This document shows, in pieces, positions 1 to 5,521 of a stretch of DNA of 8,942 nt; within the stretch, counting starts at the first letter, position 1; each line of letters begins with the position of its first letter. The DNA lies in contig PWFE01000160.1 of the NCBI GenBank assembly GCA_003554115.1, positions 1 to 8,942 on the forward strand, in the 5' to 3' direction. The translations under genes and the position numbers were made by a program. The stretch is from Haloferacaceae archaeon. GTDB taxonomy: Archaea > Halobacteriota > Halobacteria > Halobacteriales > Haloferacaceae. The notes beneath the pieces are model-generated. The model was not told the origin of the DNA. It was given only the letters and a program-made list of their open reading frames with translations, and did no database searches.

Positions 1-398
1 AGGCGGTCCATAATATCGGCCGCAAGCGGGATCGAGTAGTACGAGTGGTTCTCGCGGTGAACGACGTGGCCGATGTCGTGGAGCGTTGCAGCCAACACGA
101 GAATCACGGGTTCGTACGCCTCGCTCAACCCCTGTTGAAGCGCGCCGTTGAACTCGATCCCCGCGGCTTTCAGTAGCTCATACAGGTGCAGGGCGTGGTT
201 TCGGACGATCTCGATGTGTTTTGGCCCGTGGTCGCTGTACTGCTTTCGCGTGACCGCATTGACGTTTTGGGCAGTCAGCAGCGCGTTGATCTCGGGATCG
301 GACTGAATCACCTCCAGTAGTTCGTTCACCCGCGTGTCATCGAACGGATGGTCGGCCTCGGGATCGTATTCATACTCGTCGTGTGTCGACTCGCTCAT
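1..398 (-). CDS. HD-domain phosphohydrolase, N-terminal part (3' end outside window)
   Basis: Reading the minus strand from the ATG at 398 gives 132 codons that run off the window edge, so only the N-terminal part is present. After an acidic N-terminus (residues 1-22) there is a helical segment with DHGPKHIEIV at about 56-65, then LHDIGHVVHRENH at about 106-118. His107-Asp108 form the HD doublet, and H57/H61, H111, H114 and H118 are candidate metal ligands. HD proteins are metal-dependent phosphohydrolases acting on nucleotides, cyclic nucleotides or RNA; the substrate cannot be told here. A TATA-like element about 29 nt upstream of the ATG fits a leaderless transcript and supports this start. 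The peroxiredoxin gene ends 39 bp upstream on the same strand, but the promoter element suggests separate initiation. The family call is secure; the specific function is unknown. Confidence 0.8.
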   Translation of the reverse strand, partial: MSESTHDEYEYDPEADHPFDDTRVNELLEVIQSDPEINALLTAQNVNAVTRKQYSDHGPKHIEIVRNHALHLYELLKAAGIEFNGALQQGLSEAYEPVILVLAATLHDIGHVVHRENHSYYSIPLAADIMDR

Positions 399-423
399 CC
401 GGCCTACTTATACAGCAATCGTG

Positions 424-430
424 AAAAATA
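424..430 (-). promoter_or_regulatory. TATA-like element for the HD-domain gene
   Basis: TATTTTT on the minus strand, centred about 29 nt upstream of the ATG at 398, in the 39-bp gap after the peroxiredoxin gene. The spacing fits a leaderless haloarchaeal transcript. A second match, TATAAG at 407-412, lies too close to the start codon to serve it. Confidence 0.45.
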
Positions 431-437
431 CACGCCT

Positions 438-914
438 TCAGTTGGCCGCTTCAACCGCCTGAATAACGGCCTCGTAGTCGGGTTGCTGGCCCGGGTTGTC
501 CGCCCGCCAGACGTACTGAACGACGCCCTCGCTGTCGACAACAAACACTGCCCGCTGGGCCACACCCCACATAGCGATCCGCTCGAAGTCGTCGACCACA
601 TCGTAGGCCTCGATGATCGCGCCGTTGTTATCGCTGATCAGGCCGAATGTCAGGTTGTTTTCGGCCCGAAACCGTTCGAGTGCGTAGGCGGTGTCGGTGC
701 TGATGCCAAACACGGTCGCGCCCACATCGTTGAACTGGTTCAGTTCATCCTGAAACGTACAGAACTCCTCGGTACAGGTGCTCGAAAACGCTGCTGGGAA
801 AAACGCCAACAAGACTGGGCCATCACCGAGATGATCGACAAACGCGGTGGCTTCAGTCTCGTCGTCGACAAGTGGTGCGATGAACTCGGGGGCTTGATCG
901 CCAACAGTTACCAT
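438..914 (-). CDS. Peroxiredoxin, BCP/AhpE-like (AhpC/TSA family)
   Basis: A 158-aa thioredoxin-fold thiol peroxidase that would reduce H2O2 or organic hydroperoxides in the cytoplasm. The active-site loop FPAAFSSTCTEEFC spans residues 39-52. It matches the family PxxxS/TxxC motif, with peroxidatic Cys47 and a second Cys52 five residues later. That Cp-x4-Cr spacing is the bacterioferritin comigratory protein type of atypical 2-Cys enzyme, which forms an intramolecular disulfide. The strand around GVAQRAVFVVD (about 117-127) contains the conserved Arg position, and the length is normal for the family. The gene is divergent from trm56 across a 101-bp gap and has a TATA-like element about 26 nt upstream of its ATG. 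BCP or AhpE are both possible labels; the physiological reductant cannot be inferred. Confidence 0.93.
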   Translation of the reverse strand: MVTVGDQAPEFIAPLVDDETEATAFVDHLGDGPVLLAFFPAAFSSTCTEEFCTFQDELNQFNDVGATVFGISTDTAYALERFRAENNLTFGLISDNNGAIIEAYDVVDDFERIAMWGVAQRAVFVVDSEGVVQYVWRADNPGQQPDYEAVIQAVEAAN

Positions 915-936
915 ACAGTACCCAGTTACTACGGCA

Positions 937-943
937 CATAAAA
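937..943 (-). promoter_or_regulatory. TATA-like element for the peroxiredoxin gene
   Basis: TTTTATG on the minus strand, centred about 26 nt upstream of the peroxiredoxin ATG. This is the expected distance for a leaderless haloarchaeal mRNA. Confidence 0.45.
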
Positions 944-970
944 CGTATCGTCACGCTGGTAGTCACCGAC

Positions 971-978
971 TACTAAAA
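971..978 (+). promoter_or_regulatory. Possible TATA-like element for trm56
   Basis: TACTAAAA, centred about 41 nt upstream of the trm56 ATG, is the only AT-rich stretch in the plus-strand half of this gap. If used, it would start transcription near 1000 and give a short leader of about 15 nt that contains the palindrome at 999-1014. The match is weak. Confidence 0.25.
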
Positions 979-998
979 CGAAACCCACAGGGCCACCC

Positions 999-1014
999 GC
1001 CGAGTCGACTCGGC
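999..1014. repeat. 16-bp perfect palindrome directly before the trm56 start codon
   Basis: GCCGAGTCGACTCGGC is identical to its own reverse complement and ends 1 base before the trm56 ATG at 1016. As DNA it could be a dimer-bound operator overlapping the transcription start. As RNA it could fold into a 6-bp GC-rich stem with a UCGA loop next to the start codon. The palindrome is seen directly; a role is inference. Confidence 0.55.
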
Positions 1015-1015
1015 C

Positions 1016-1579
1016 ATGCAGGAGATACACGAGGTCGTTGTCGTCCGATACGGCCACCGCCCCGGACGCGACGACCGGATGACGACCCACGTCGGTCTGA
1101 CGGCCCGTGCGCTGGGGGCCGACCGGGTGGTTGTCCCCGACAACGCCGGCCAGTCGGTTGAGACGGTTCAGGATATCACGGATCGATTCGGCGGCCCCTT
1201 CGAGATCGAACAGTCGGGACGCCCCAACGCGCTGATCCGCAACTTCGAGGGGACAGTCGTCCATCTCACAATGTATGGCCTTCCAATCCAAGATGTCGAG
1301 GAAGATGTCAGATCGGACCTTGATTCGGGGCCGTTACTGATCGTTGTCGGTGGCGAGAAAGTCCCGTTTGAACTGTACGAACACGCCGACTACAACGTTG
1401 GTGTCACCAACCAGCCGCACTCCGAGGTGGCTGGGCTGGCCGTGTTTCTGGATCGGCTGTTCGAGGGCCGCGAGTTGGACCAAGAGTGGGTCGACGCCGA
1501 AAACCGGGTGATTCCGAAGGCGACCGGCAAACGGGTGGTTCCGGCAGCCGACGAAACCCCAACAGAAACCGACAACTGA
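1016..1579 (+). CDS. trm56: tRNA (cytidine(56)-2'-O)-methyltransferase, aTrm56
   Basis: A 187-aa SPOUT-class methyltransferase that uses S-adenosylmethionine to methylate the ribose 2'-OH of C56 in the T-loop of archaeal tRNAs, where C56 pairs with G19 to hold the L-shape. Family signatures are visible in order: RYGHRPGRDDR at 11-21 followed by TTHVGLTARALGAD at 23-36; HLTMYG at 83-88; and the SAM-binding trefoil-knot segments VVGGEKVP (110-117) and NQPHSEVAGLAVFLDR (132-147). The length is typical. The enzyme replaces the box C/D guide RNP that does this job in some other archaea. The ATG gives the expected MQEIHEVVVVRYGHRP N-terminus. tfe follows 57 bp downstream with its own promoter-like element, so co-transcription is possible but not required. 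Confidence 0.96.
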   Translation: MQEIHEVVVVRYGHRPGRDDRMTTHVGLTARALGADRVVVPDNAGQSVETVQDITDRFGGPFEIEQSGRPNALIRNFEGTVVHLTMYGLPIQDVEEDVRSDLDSGPLLIVVGGEKVPFELYEHADYNVGVTNQPHSEVAGLAVFLDRLFEGRELDQEWVDAENRVIPKATGKRVVPAADETPTETDN

Positions 1580-1604
1580 GTCGACCACGCGGGGTATTCG
1601 GTGC

Positions 1605-1610
1605 TTTTAA
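1605..1610 (+). promoter_or_regulatory. TATA-like element for tfe
   Basis: TTTTAA, centred about 29 nt upstream of the ATG at 1637, is the best-placed core promoter match in the window. It favours the ATG at 1637 over the in-frame GTG at 1601, which lies upstream of the predicted transcription start. Confidence 0.55.
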
Positions 1611-1636
1611 CCGAACACACCGCGGAAAAACGCATA

Positions 1637-2161
1637 ATGGCTTTTGAGGATCTGCTGAACGACCCGGTTATCCAGAAGTACCTCCACGAGTTGGTTGGTC
1701 CCGAGGGGATGCCCGTCGCCGCCGCGCCGCCGGACGGCGAGGTCACCGACGAGGAACTCGCCGAACAGCTCGATTTAGAGCTGAACACAGTTCGACGCGC
1801 GCTGTTCATTTTGTACGAAAACGATCTGGCCTCCTACCGTCGGCTTCGCGATGAGGATTCGGGCTGGCTGACGTATCTGTGGACGTTCCACTACGAGAAC
1901 ATTCCTGAAAACCTTGAATCTGAGATGCATCGCCTGTTGGATGCTATCGAGGAACGCGAGGAGTACGAACGCCTCCATGAGTTCTATCTGTGCGAGGTGT
2001 GTTCGATCCGCTTCGAGTTCGGCGAGGCGATGGATTTCGGCTTCCAGTGTCCGGAGTGTGCCTCCCCGCTCGAATCGATGGACAACGACCGACTTGTCGA
2101 GGCGATGGAACACCGACTCGGCGAGCTTCGTGATGAACTCAACGTCGACATTCACGCCTAA
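1637..2161 (+). CDS. tfe: Transcription initiation factor E, alpha subunit (TFE/TFIIE-alpha)
   Basis: A 174-aa basal transcription factor that helps archaeal RNA polymerase open promoters and stabilises the TBP-TFB-polymerase complex. Residues 1-90 form an extended winged helix: MAFEDLLNDPVIQKYLHELVG, then the helix-turn-helix stretch EELAEQLDLELNTVRRALF (39-57) and the wing with GWLTYLW (76-82). A charged helical linker follows, then a zinc ribbon whose ligands are Cys119, Cys122, Cys138 and Cys141 (two CxxC pairs). The C-terminus is acidic and helical. The length is standard. The start at 1637 gives the family N-terminus and sits about 29 nt after a TATA-like element. The stop codon shares one base with the ATG of the DUF2110 gene (TAATG), which indicates translational coupling. 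Confidence 0.96.
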   Translation: MAFEDLLNDPVIQKYLHELVGPEGMPVAAAPPDGEVTDEELAEQLDLELNTVRRALFILYENDLASYRRLRDEDSGWLTYLWTFHYENIPENLESEMHRLLDAIEEREEYERLHEFYLCEVCSIRFEFGEAMDFGFQCPECASPLESMDNDRLVEAMEHRLGELRDELNVDIHA

Positions 2162-2838
2162 TGGTCGTTCTTGCAACCAAATGCTACGTCGAGGGCGATG
2201 CCCGCGAGCGCGCACTGAAAAGTCTGGGCTCGCTTTTGAACAATGATCTCGGCGATCTCAGCGTCGACAGCGAAATCGGCGTTCGACACGACGACTTTGT
2301 TAGTGTCACCCTAACCGGCGAGGACGCCACCGTTGCTCGCAACCTACTGGCCGAACAGTGGGGTGAGGTTACCGATCACTTCGAGGTAGGCGAAACCTAC
2401 ACCGGGACGCTCGAATCGTGGGATGACGAAGCGATCACGCTCGATGCTGGCGAAAACATCCGGATTCCGAGCGACCAACTGAATCTGGGTCCCGGCAGGC
2501 CCGCACAAATCCGCGAGCGGTTCGGTCTTATCCAGCATCTGCCCATGCGGTTCGTCTACGGCGAGCCGTCTCGGCTGGCCGACGACGAAGTCGACCGCCT
2601 CTACGAGTGGAGCCGCGGTCGCGGACGCGTCAACGTCAACAGCGCGACTCGCGGTGAGGTTCGGGCGACGGTCAACCGGGCGGGCCACGCCCAAGATATC
2701 GTCACTGTCGAGCGCCTCGGGCTGCTCGAACAGTCGATTATCTGTGGTGAGGGTACTGATCCACCGGGACTGCTGGCGGCTATTGGGCAGTACCTGCCGG
2801 CCGAGTTGCGGTGTGTGATCGGGGAGACGGATGACTGA
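2161..2838 (+). CDS. DUF2110 family protein, function unknown
   Basis: A 225-aa soluble protein that resembles the archaeal DUF2110 family, whose members I recall lying next to tfe in haloarchaea. Visible features are an N-terminal KCYVEGDARERALKSL segment (about 7-22) and a central beta-rich module around 74-110 (GETYTGTLESW, then ITLDAGENIRIPSDQL), which reads like a small S1/OB- or KOW-like barrel. A conserved stretch RERFGLIQHLPMRFVYG follows at about 119-135, then a C-terminal alpha/beta region. No catalytic motif, cysteine cluster or membrane segment is seen. Its ATG overlaps the tfe stop by one base and its 3' end overlaps the NYN gene by 8 bases, so the three are almost surely one transcript. 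A nucleic-acid-binding role in transcription or RNA handling is inference from the barrel-like segment and context. Confidence 0.8.
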   Translation: MVVLATKCYVEGDARERALKSLGSLLNNDLGDLSVDSEIGVRHDDFVSVTLTGEDATVARNLLAEQWGEVTDHFEVGETYTGTLESWDDEAITLDAGENIRIPSDQLNLGPGRPAQIRERFGLIQHLPMRFVYGEPSRLADDEVDRLYEWSRGRGRVNVNSATRGEVRATVNRAGHAQDIVTVERLGLLEQSIICGEGTDPPGLLAAIGQYLPAELRCVIGETDD

Positions 2839-3328
2839 TATCCATCCAAACCAGCGGGTGGCCGTCCTCGCTGATTCACAGAACCTCTATCATACCGCCC
2901 AGAGCCTCTACTCGCGGAACATCGACTACTCAGAACTCCTCGCAGGGGCGGTCTCTGACCGCGAACTCACCCGTGCGATTGCGTACGTGATTCGGGCGGA
3001 CTCTCCCGAAGAGGAGACGTTTTTCGAGGCACTCGTCGACATCGGGTTTGAGACGAAAATCAAGGAGATCAAAACGTTCGGCGACGGCACAAAGAAGGCC
3101 GACTGGGACGTCGGAATGAGTCTGGACGCCGTCACGCTCGCCAACCACGTCGACACCGTCGTGTTGTGTACCGGTGACGGCGACTTTTCGCGGCTGTGTT
3201 CGCATCTCCGGCATGAGGGCGTCAAAGTCGAGGTGATGGCGTTCGGTTCGTCGACGGCCGAAGAACTCATTGCAGCAACCGACGAGTTTACCGACCTCTC
3301 CGAGAACGAAGACAGATTCCTGCTGTAA
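2831..3328 (+). CDS. NYN-domain protein (LabA/DUF88-like, PIN-fold putative RNase)
   Basis: A 165-aa single-domain protein with the acidic signature of NYN/LabA proteins. ADSQNLY at 14-20 carries Asp15 and Asn18; KKADWDVGMSLDA at 88-100 carries Asp91, Asp93 and Asp99; CTGDGDF at 113-119 carries Asp116 and Asp118. A conserved C-terminal helix, TAEELIAATDEFTDL, spans 142-156. These acidic residues sit where PIN-like nucleases bind Mg2+ or Mn2+, so single-stranded RNA cleavage is likely but not shown. The ATG lies inside the end of the DUF2110 gene (8-base overlap), with a GGGGAG Shine-Dalgarno-like stretch at 2821-2826. With tfe and DUF2110 it forms a coupled gene set, suggesting an RNA processing or surveillance job connected to transcription. 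Substrate and partners are unknown. Confidence 0.87.
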   Translation: MTDIHPNQRVAVLADSQNLYHTAQSLYSRNIDYSELLAGAVSDRELTRAIAYVIRADSPEEETFFEALVDIGFETKIKEIKTFGDGTKKADWDVGMSLDAVTLANHVDTVVLCTGDGDFSRLCSHLRHEGVKVEVMAFGSSTAEELIAATDEFTDLSENEDRFLL

Positions 3329-3330
3329 CC

Positions 3331-3504
3331 ATGTCCAACTCAGACGCCATCGAGGCTGCAGCGATTCCGTTTGTACTCGGGTTTGCAGTCGGCCTCGCGC
3401 TTGGCCGGTCGGTGTTTGGCAACCTGTTTGTCGGGGTGCCTCTCGGATTCGTCCTGTTTGTCGCCCTCTACTGGTTGCGGACCCGTCTGGTAGCCTCCGT
3501 CTAA
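3331..3504 (+). CDS. 57-aa two-helix membrane protein, function unknown
   Basis: ATG at 3331 and TAA at 3502-3504 give a 57-aa protein starting MSNSDAIEAA. It has two predicted membrane helices, at about 9-27 (glycine/alanine rich, with LGFAVGLALG) and about 32-49 (with GVPLGFVLFVALYWL), joined by a short RSVFGN turn; the C-terminus RTRLVASV is basic. The start is 2 bases after the NYN gene stop and there is no promoter-like element between them, so it very likely belongs to the tfe-DUF2110-NYN transcript. The position, hydrophobic pattern and clean stop support a real gene, although I do not recognise a named family. It might be a membrane tether or a small regulator of its neighbours; nothing in the sequence settles this. 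Confidence 0.72.
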   Translation: MSNSDAIEAAAIPFVLGFAVGLALGRSVFGNLFVGVPLGFVLFVALYWLRTRLVASV

Positions 3505-3523
3505 CTCCCCGCAGCAAATCCGC

Positions 3524-3532
3524 TTGTTTTTG
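3524..3532 (+). promoter_or_regulatory. Possible TATA-like element for the PUA-domain gene
   Basis: TTGTTTTTG, centred about 28 nt before the ATG at 3556, in the 51-bp gap after the 57-aa membrane protein gene. The T-rich run is well spaced for a leaderless start but is not a canonical box. It could instead be a T-rich archaeal terminator for the upstream tfe transcript, or serve as both. Confidence 0.35.
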
Positions 3533-3555
3533 TGGATTGGCCGAAACCTCCCGGT

Positions 3556-4071
3556 ATGAGCGATGAGTTGTCGGCGCAGGCCACCCACCAGCCGGGGGGC
3601 GAAGCGCCGGCCCGTGATCTCGACGACCTCCGAACAGTCGCCGACTACCAGTTCGGCGTAACTGCGGGCAGGACACTGTTTCCGCCCGGCGAGCCAATCG
3701 AGATTCGCCGCTCGACCGGCGGTCGACCCCGACAGCTGTATGCGGGCGACTCGCGGCTGGCCTCGTACGGCACCGACGGGCGATTCACGCTGGCACTCGA
3801 AGGTGGGCGTCGACTCCACGACGGACTTGCGCCACCGGCAAACCGCGTGACTGTCGGCGACGAATCCGAGCCGTTCGTTCGCGAGGGAAGTAACACGTTC
3901 GCCAAGTTCGTCAGTGCGGTCGACTCGCAGGTCCGTCCCGGAGACGAGGTGCTGGTTGTCCACGAGCGTGGCGAGCTGTTGGCCGTGGGACGAGCCGAAC
4001 TCTCGGCCGACGGAATGACGGCGTTCAACAGCGGGATGGCCGTCAAAGTCCGTGCGGGCGTCGACGACTGA
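3556..4071 (+). CDS. PUA-domain protein related to archaeosine transglycosylase C-terminal domains
   Basis: A 171-aa cytoplasmic protein. Residues of about 96-169 form a PUA RNA-binding domain: RVTVGDESEPFVREGSNTFA, then PGDEVLVVHERGELLAVGRA (128-147), and the terminal AFNSGMAVKVRAG, closely matching the end of archaeal tRNA-guanine transglycosylase/ArcS-type proteins. The part before it (about 22-90, with RTVADYQFGVTAGRTLFP) looks like the small domain that precedes PUA in those enzymes. No catalytic TIM barrel is present, so this is a stand-alone RNA-binding protein, probably acting on tRNA or rRNA. The ATG at 3556 was chosen over an in-frame GTG at 3532 because it follows an AT-rich element at about -28. 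It lies downstream of the tfe gene set and just before a 56-aa membrane protein. Confidence 0.82.
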   Translation: MSDELSAQATHQPGGEAPARDLDDLRTVADYQFGVTAGRTLFPPGEPIEIRRSTGGRPRQLYAGDSRLASYGTDGRFTLALEGGRRLHDGLAPPANRVTVGDESEPFVREGSNTFAKFVSAVDSQVRPGDEVLVVHERGELLAVGRAELSADGMTAFNSGMAVKVRAGVDD

Positions 4072-4078
4072 GCGAACG

Positions 4079-4249
4079 ATGGACCCGAACCGGATGCTGA
4101 CGCTGTTTACGGCCGTTCAACTGCTGTTAGGTGCTGGCGTTGTGTATACGGTTTTCACCGCTCAATGGCGGCTGCTGATGTGGGTCGCCATAGTGGGTGC
4201 GTTGTTTACGACGCTGTTTGGCTACTGGTACGTCGACGCTCGACGTTAG
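4079..4249 (+). CDS. 56-aa two-helix membrane protein, function unknown
   Basis: ATG at 4079, seven bases after the PUA gene stop, to TAG at 4247-4249. The protein begins MDPNRMLTLF and contains two predicted membrane helices, at about 7-26 (TLFTAVQLLLGAGVVYTVF) and about 31-50 (LLMWVAIVGALFTTLFGYWY), ending with a polar YVDARR tail. An in-frame ATG at 4052 lies inside the PUA gene; 4079 puts the hydrophobic segment directly after a short polar N-terminus and is preferred. The gene converges on the A22 protease gene and their stop codons overlap by 4 bases (TTAG, 4246-4249). The compact hydrophobic pattern supports a real gene. I recognise no named family. Confidence 0.7.
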   Translation: MDPNRMLTLFTAVQLLLGAGVVYTVFTAQWRLLMWVAIVGALFTTLFGYWYVDARR

Positions 4250-5256
4250 AACAGGCCGGCCAGCCCAATCGCCTCAAGCAGCGGAATGCCAACGAGCAGC
4301 GACCCAAGCAGATAGCCGCCGATTGCCCCACCGTTGAGCAGCGGGAGTCCTGCGTGGGCCCGACCCTTCATCACCATGCGCATGAGTACGAGCAGGCCGG
4401 CCATCGTTCCGACAAGCGCGAAAAGCGCAGGAAGGTTGAGTTCGATTACGGGTACGTCGAGTTGTGGGGCTGGCGAAAAGAAGGCCGCACTGGCGATCAA
4501 CACGCCCGGGATCACGGCGTCGCCAAGCCCGATGAAAAACACGTCGCGGCTGCGGTCTGTTTCGTCTGCGGTGTCTGTTTCGTCTGGTTGGTCCGGTTGG
4601 TCGACGTCGTCTTCGGTGAGTTCGTCATCGTTCGTTGCGGTTTCATCGTCGTCATCGTCGCCGTCATCACTCTCATCGTCCAGAATCGAGTACGACAGCG
4701 TCAGCGGGATAATCAAAATCGCTGGAATGCGCAGATCCATCACGCCATCAGCGAGATCCAGCATATGTTCTGTTTTATAAACGCTGATTGCATCGTAGAT
4801 CGCCAACACTGAAAGCAGCAGTATGGCTGGCAAGATTCCGAAGGTGATGCCGAACAGCCCTGCCGCGCCCGCACCCATCAGCACGCCTGCGGTGTTGATT
4901 ACGTACCACTCGGGGTACACCCACAGTGCAATTGCGACCGCTGAACCGAACACAACCGCCAGCAGCATCGGGAGGACGGCTGAAAAGACGTACCACGACA
5001 GCAGGCCGCTGGTGGCGACGATGACAACCCGAACGATCCAGTCGAGGTCGTATTTAAACGCGGCCAGAAAGCCGACTGTCGCCAGCAAGATCGCGCCGAA
5101 GTACAGCAGGCTGTTCGTCGGATCTTCGGGGTTTTCGACGGCCTGGTAGCCCTGATCAAAAAACGTCTGGACCAACGCGAGCGCGCCCAACTGGATCAAC
5201 AAGAAAAGAAAGACTGCACCGGCGACGCCGCGATACTCCCGGGGAATCATACACAT
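4246..5256 (-). CDS. Presenilin-like intramembrane aspartyl protease, family A22 (archaeal PSH type)
   Basis: A 336-aa polytopic membrane protein with about nine hydrophobic segments. The two catalytic aspartates of GxGD proteases are visible: Asp155 in AIYDAISVYKTEH (152-164) and Asp246 in FFIGLGDAVIPGV (240-252), each in a membrane helix. The third family motif, PAL, appears as PLLNGG at 305-310, with Leu for the usual Ala. Between the two catalytic helices lies a highly acidic hydrophilic loop (about 193-238), in the place of the large presenilin loop. Archaeal homologues cleave peptides within the membrane; natural substrates, probably signal peptides or membrane anchors, are unknown. It lies 37 bp downstream of gar1 and srp19 on the same strand. 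The start is MCMIPREYRG at 5256, but the second Met (5250) is equally possible. Confidence 0.9.
   Translation of the reverse strand: MCMIPREYRGVAGAVFLFLLIQLGALALVQTFFDQGYQAVENPEDPTNSLLYFGAILLATVGFLAAFKYDLDWIVRVVIVATSGLLSWYVFSAVLPMLLAVVFGSAVAIALWVYPEWYVINTAGVLMGAGAAGLFGITFGILPAILLLSVLAIYDAISVYKTEHMLDLADGVMDLRIPAILIIPLTLSYSILDDESDDGDDDDDETATNDDELTEDDVDQPDQPDETDTADETDRSRDVFFIGLGDAVIPGVLIASAAFFSPAPQLDVPVIELNLPALFALVGTMAGLLVLMRMVMKGRAHAGLPLLNGGAIGGYLLGSLLVGIPLLEAIGLAGLF
4555..4603. repeat. Short direct repeats inside the acidic loop of the A22 protease
   Basis: GTCTGTTTCGTCTG occurs at 4555-4568 and again at 4573-4586 (18-bp period), followed by two near copies of GGTTGGTC at 4586-4603 (9-bp period). 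On the minus strand these encode repeated DETD and DQP units. Both periods are multiples of three, so expansion keeps the frame. A TCGTCA-rich simple stretch continues to about 4680. Confidence 0.7.
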
Positions 5257-5293
5257 GACTTGGCCCCGAGAGGTTTGGGCGTTGTGTTTCGGC

Positions 5294-5521
5294 CTACCTG
5301 GCGTAGAGTTTCGTTCCCACTAACTCGGTCAGAGATGTCCCGCTTGTGGGTGTGATTGCGACGTACGGCCCGTCGACCGGGCCAAAGACGTCGACGATCC
5401 GGCCGACTGTCGAGAGTGATTCATCGATCACCATCAGTCCGATATCGGGAACGTCGTCGCTGTCGACTTGGACGATGGCTAGCCCTTGGGCGGTTCGATC
5501 AACTGTGCCAATTCGTTGCAT
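5294..5521 (-). CDS. gar1: H/ACA RNP protein Gar1
   Basis: A 75-aa single-domain protein of the archaeal Gar1 type, which consists only of the conserved core without the GAR tails of eukaryotic Gar1. It binds the Cbf5 pseudouridine synthase and promotes substrate loading and release in H/ACA guide RNPs that modify rRNA and tRNA. The six-stranded barrel signature is visible in VGRIVDVFGPVDGPYVAI (39-56), with FGPV at 46-49, and the usual end is GTKLYAR (69-75). The ATG shares one base with the srp19 stop (TGATG), so the two are probably translated in a coupled way. The small size fits archaeal homologues. Confidence 0.92.
   Translation of the reverse strand: MQRIGTVDRTAQGLAIVQVDSDDVPDIGLMVIDESLSTVGRIVDVFGPVDGPYVAITPTSGTSLTELVGTKLYAR

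Noticed and set aside
407..412. TATAAG on the minus strand as promoter of the HD-domain gene
   Set aside because: It lies only about 9-14 nt before the ATG, so transcription would begin inside the gene. TATTTTT at 424-430 has the right distance.
348..941. A 197-codon open frame on the plus strand
   Set aside because: It covers the peroxiredoxin gene in antisense; the peroxiredoxin has an intact active site and normal length.
1601..1636. GTG at 1601 as the tfe start
   Set aside because: The TTTTAA element at 1605-1610 would lie inside the gene, and the extra 12 residues do not belong to the family N-terminus, which begins at 1637.
2930..3697. A 255-codon open frame on the minus strand
   Set aside because: It runs across the NYN, 57-aa and PUA genes in antisense, is Arg/Gly/Pro rich and matches nothing; a shadow frame in GC-rich DNA.
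4555..4680. Short spaced repeats as a CRISPR-like or satellite array
   Set aside because: Units of 9-18 bp keep the reading frame and encode Asp/Glu-rich loop residues; there are no unique spacers of constant size.
4165..4812. A 215-codon open frame on the plus strand
   Set aside because: It is antisense to the A22 protease gene, which has clear catalytic motifs. The composition is a mirror of the Asp/Glu codons and no domain is seen.
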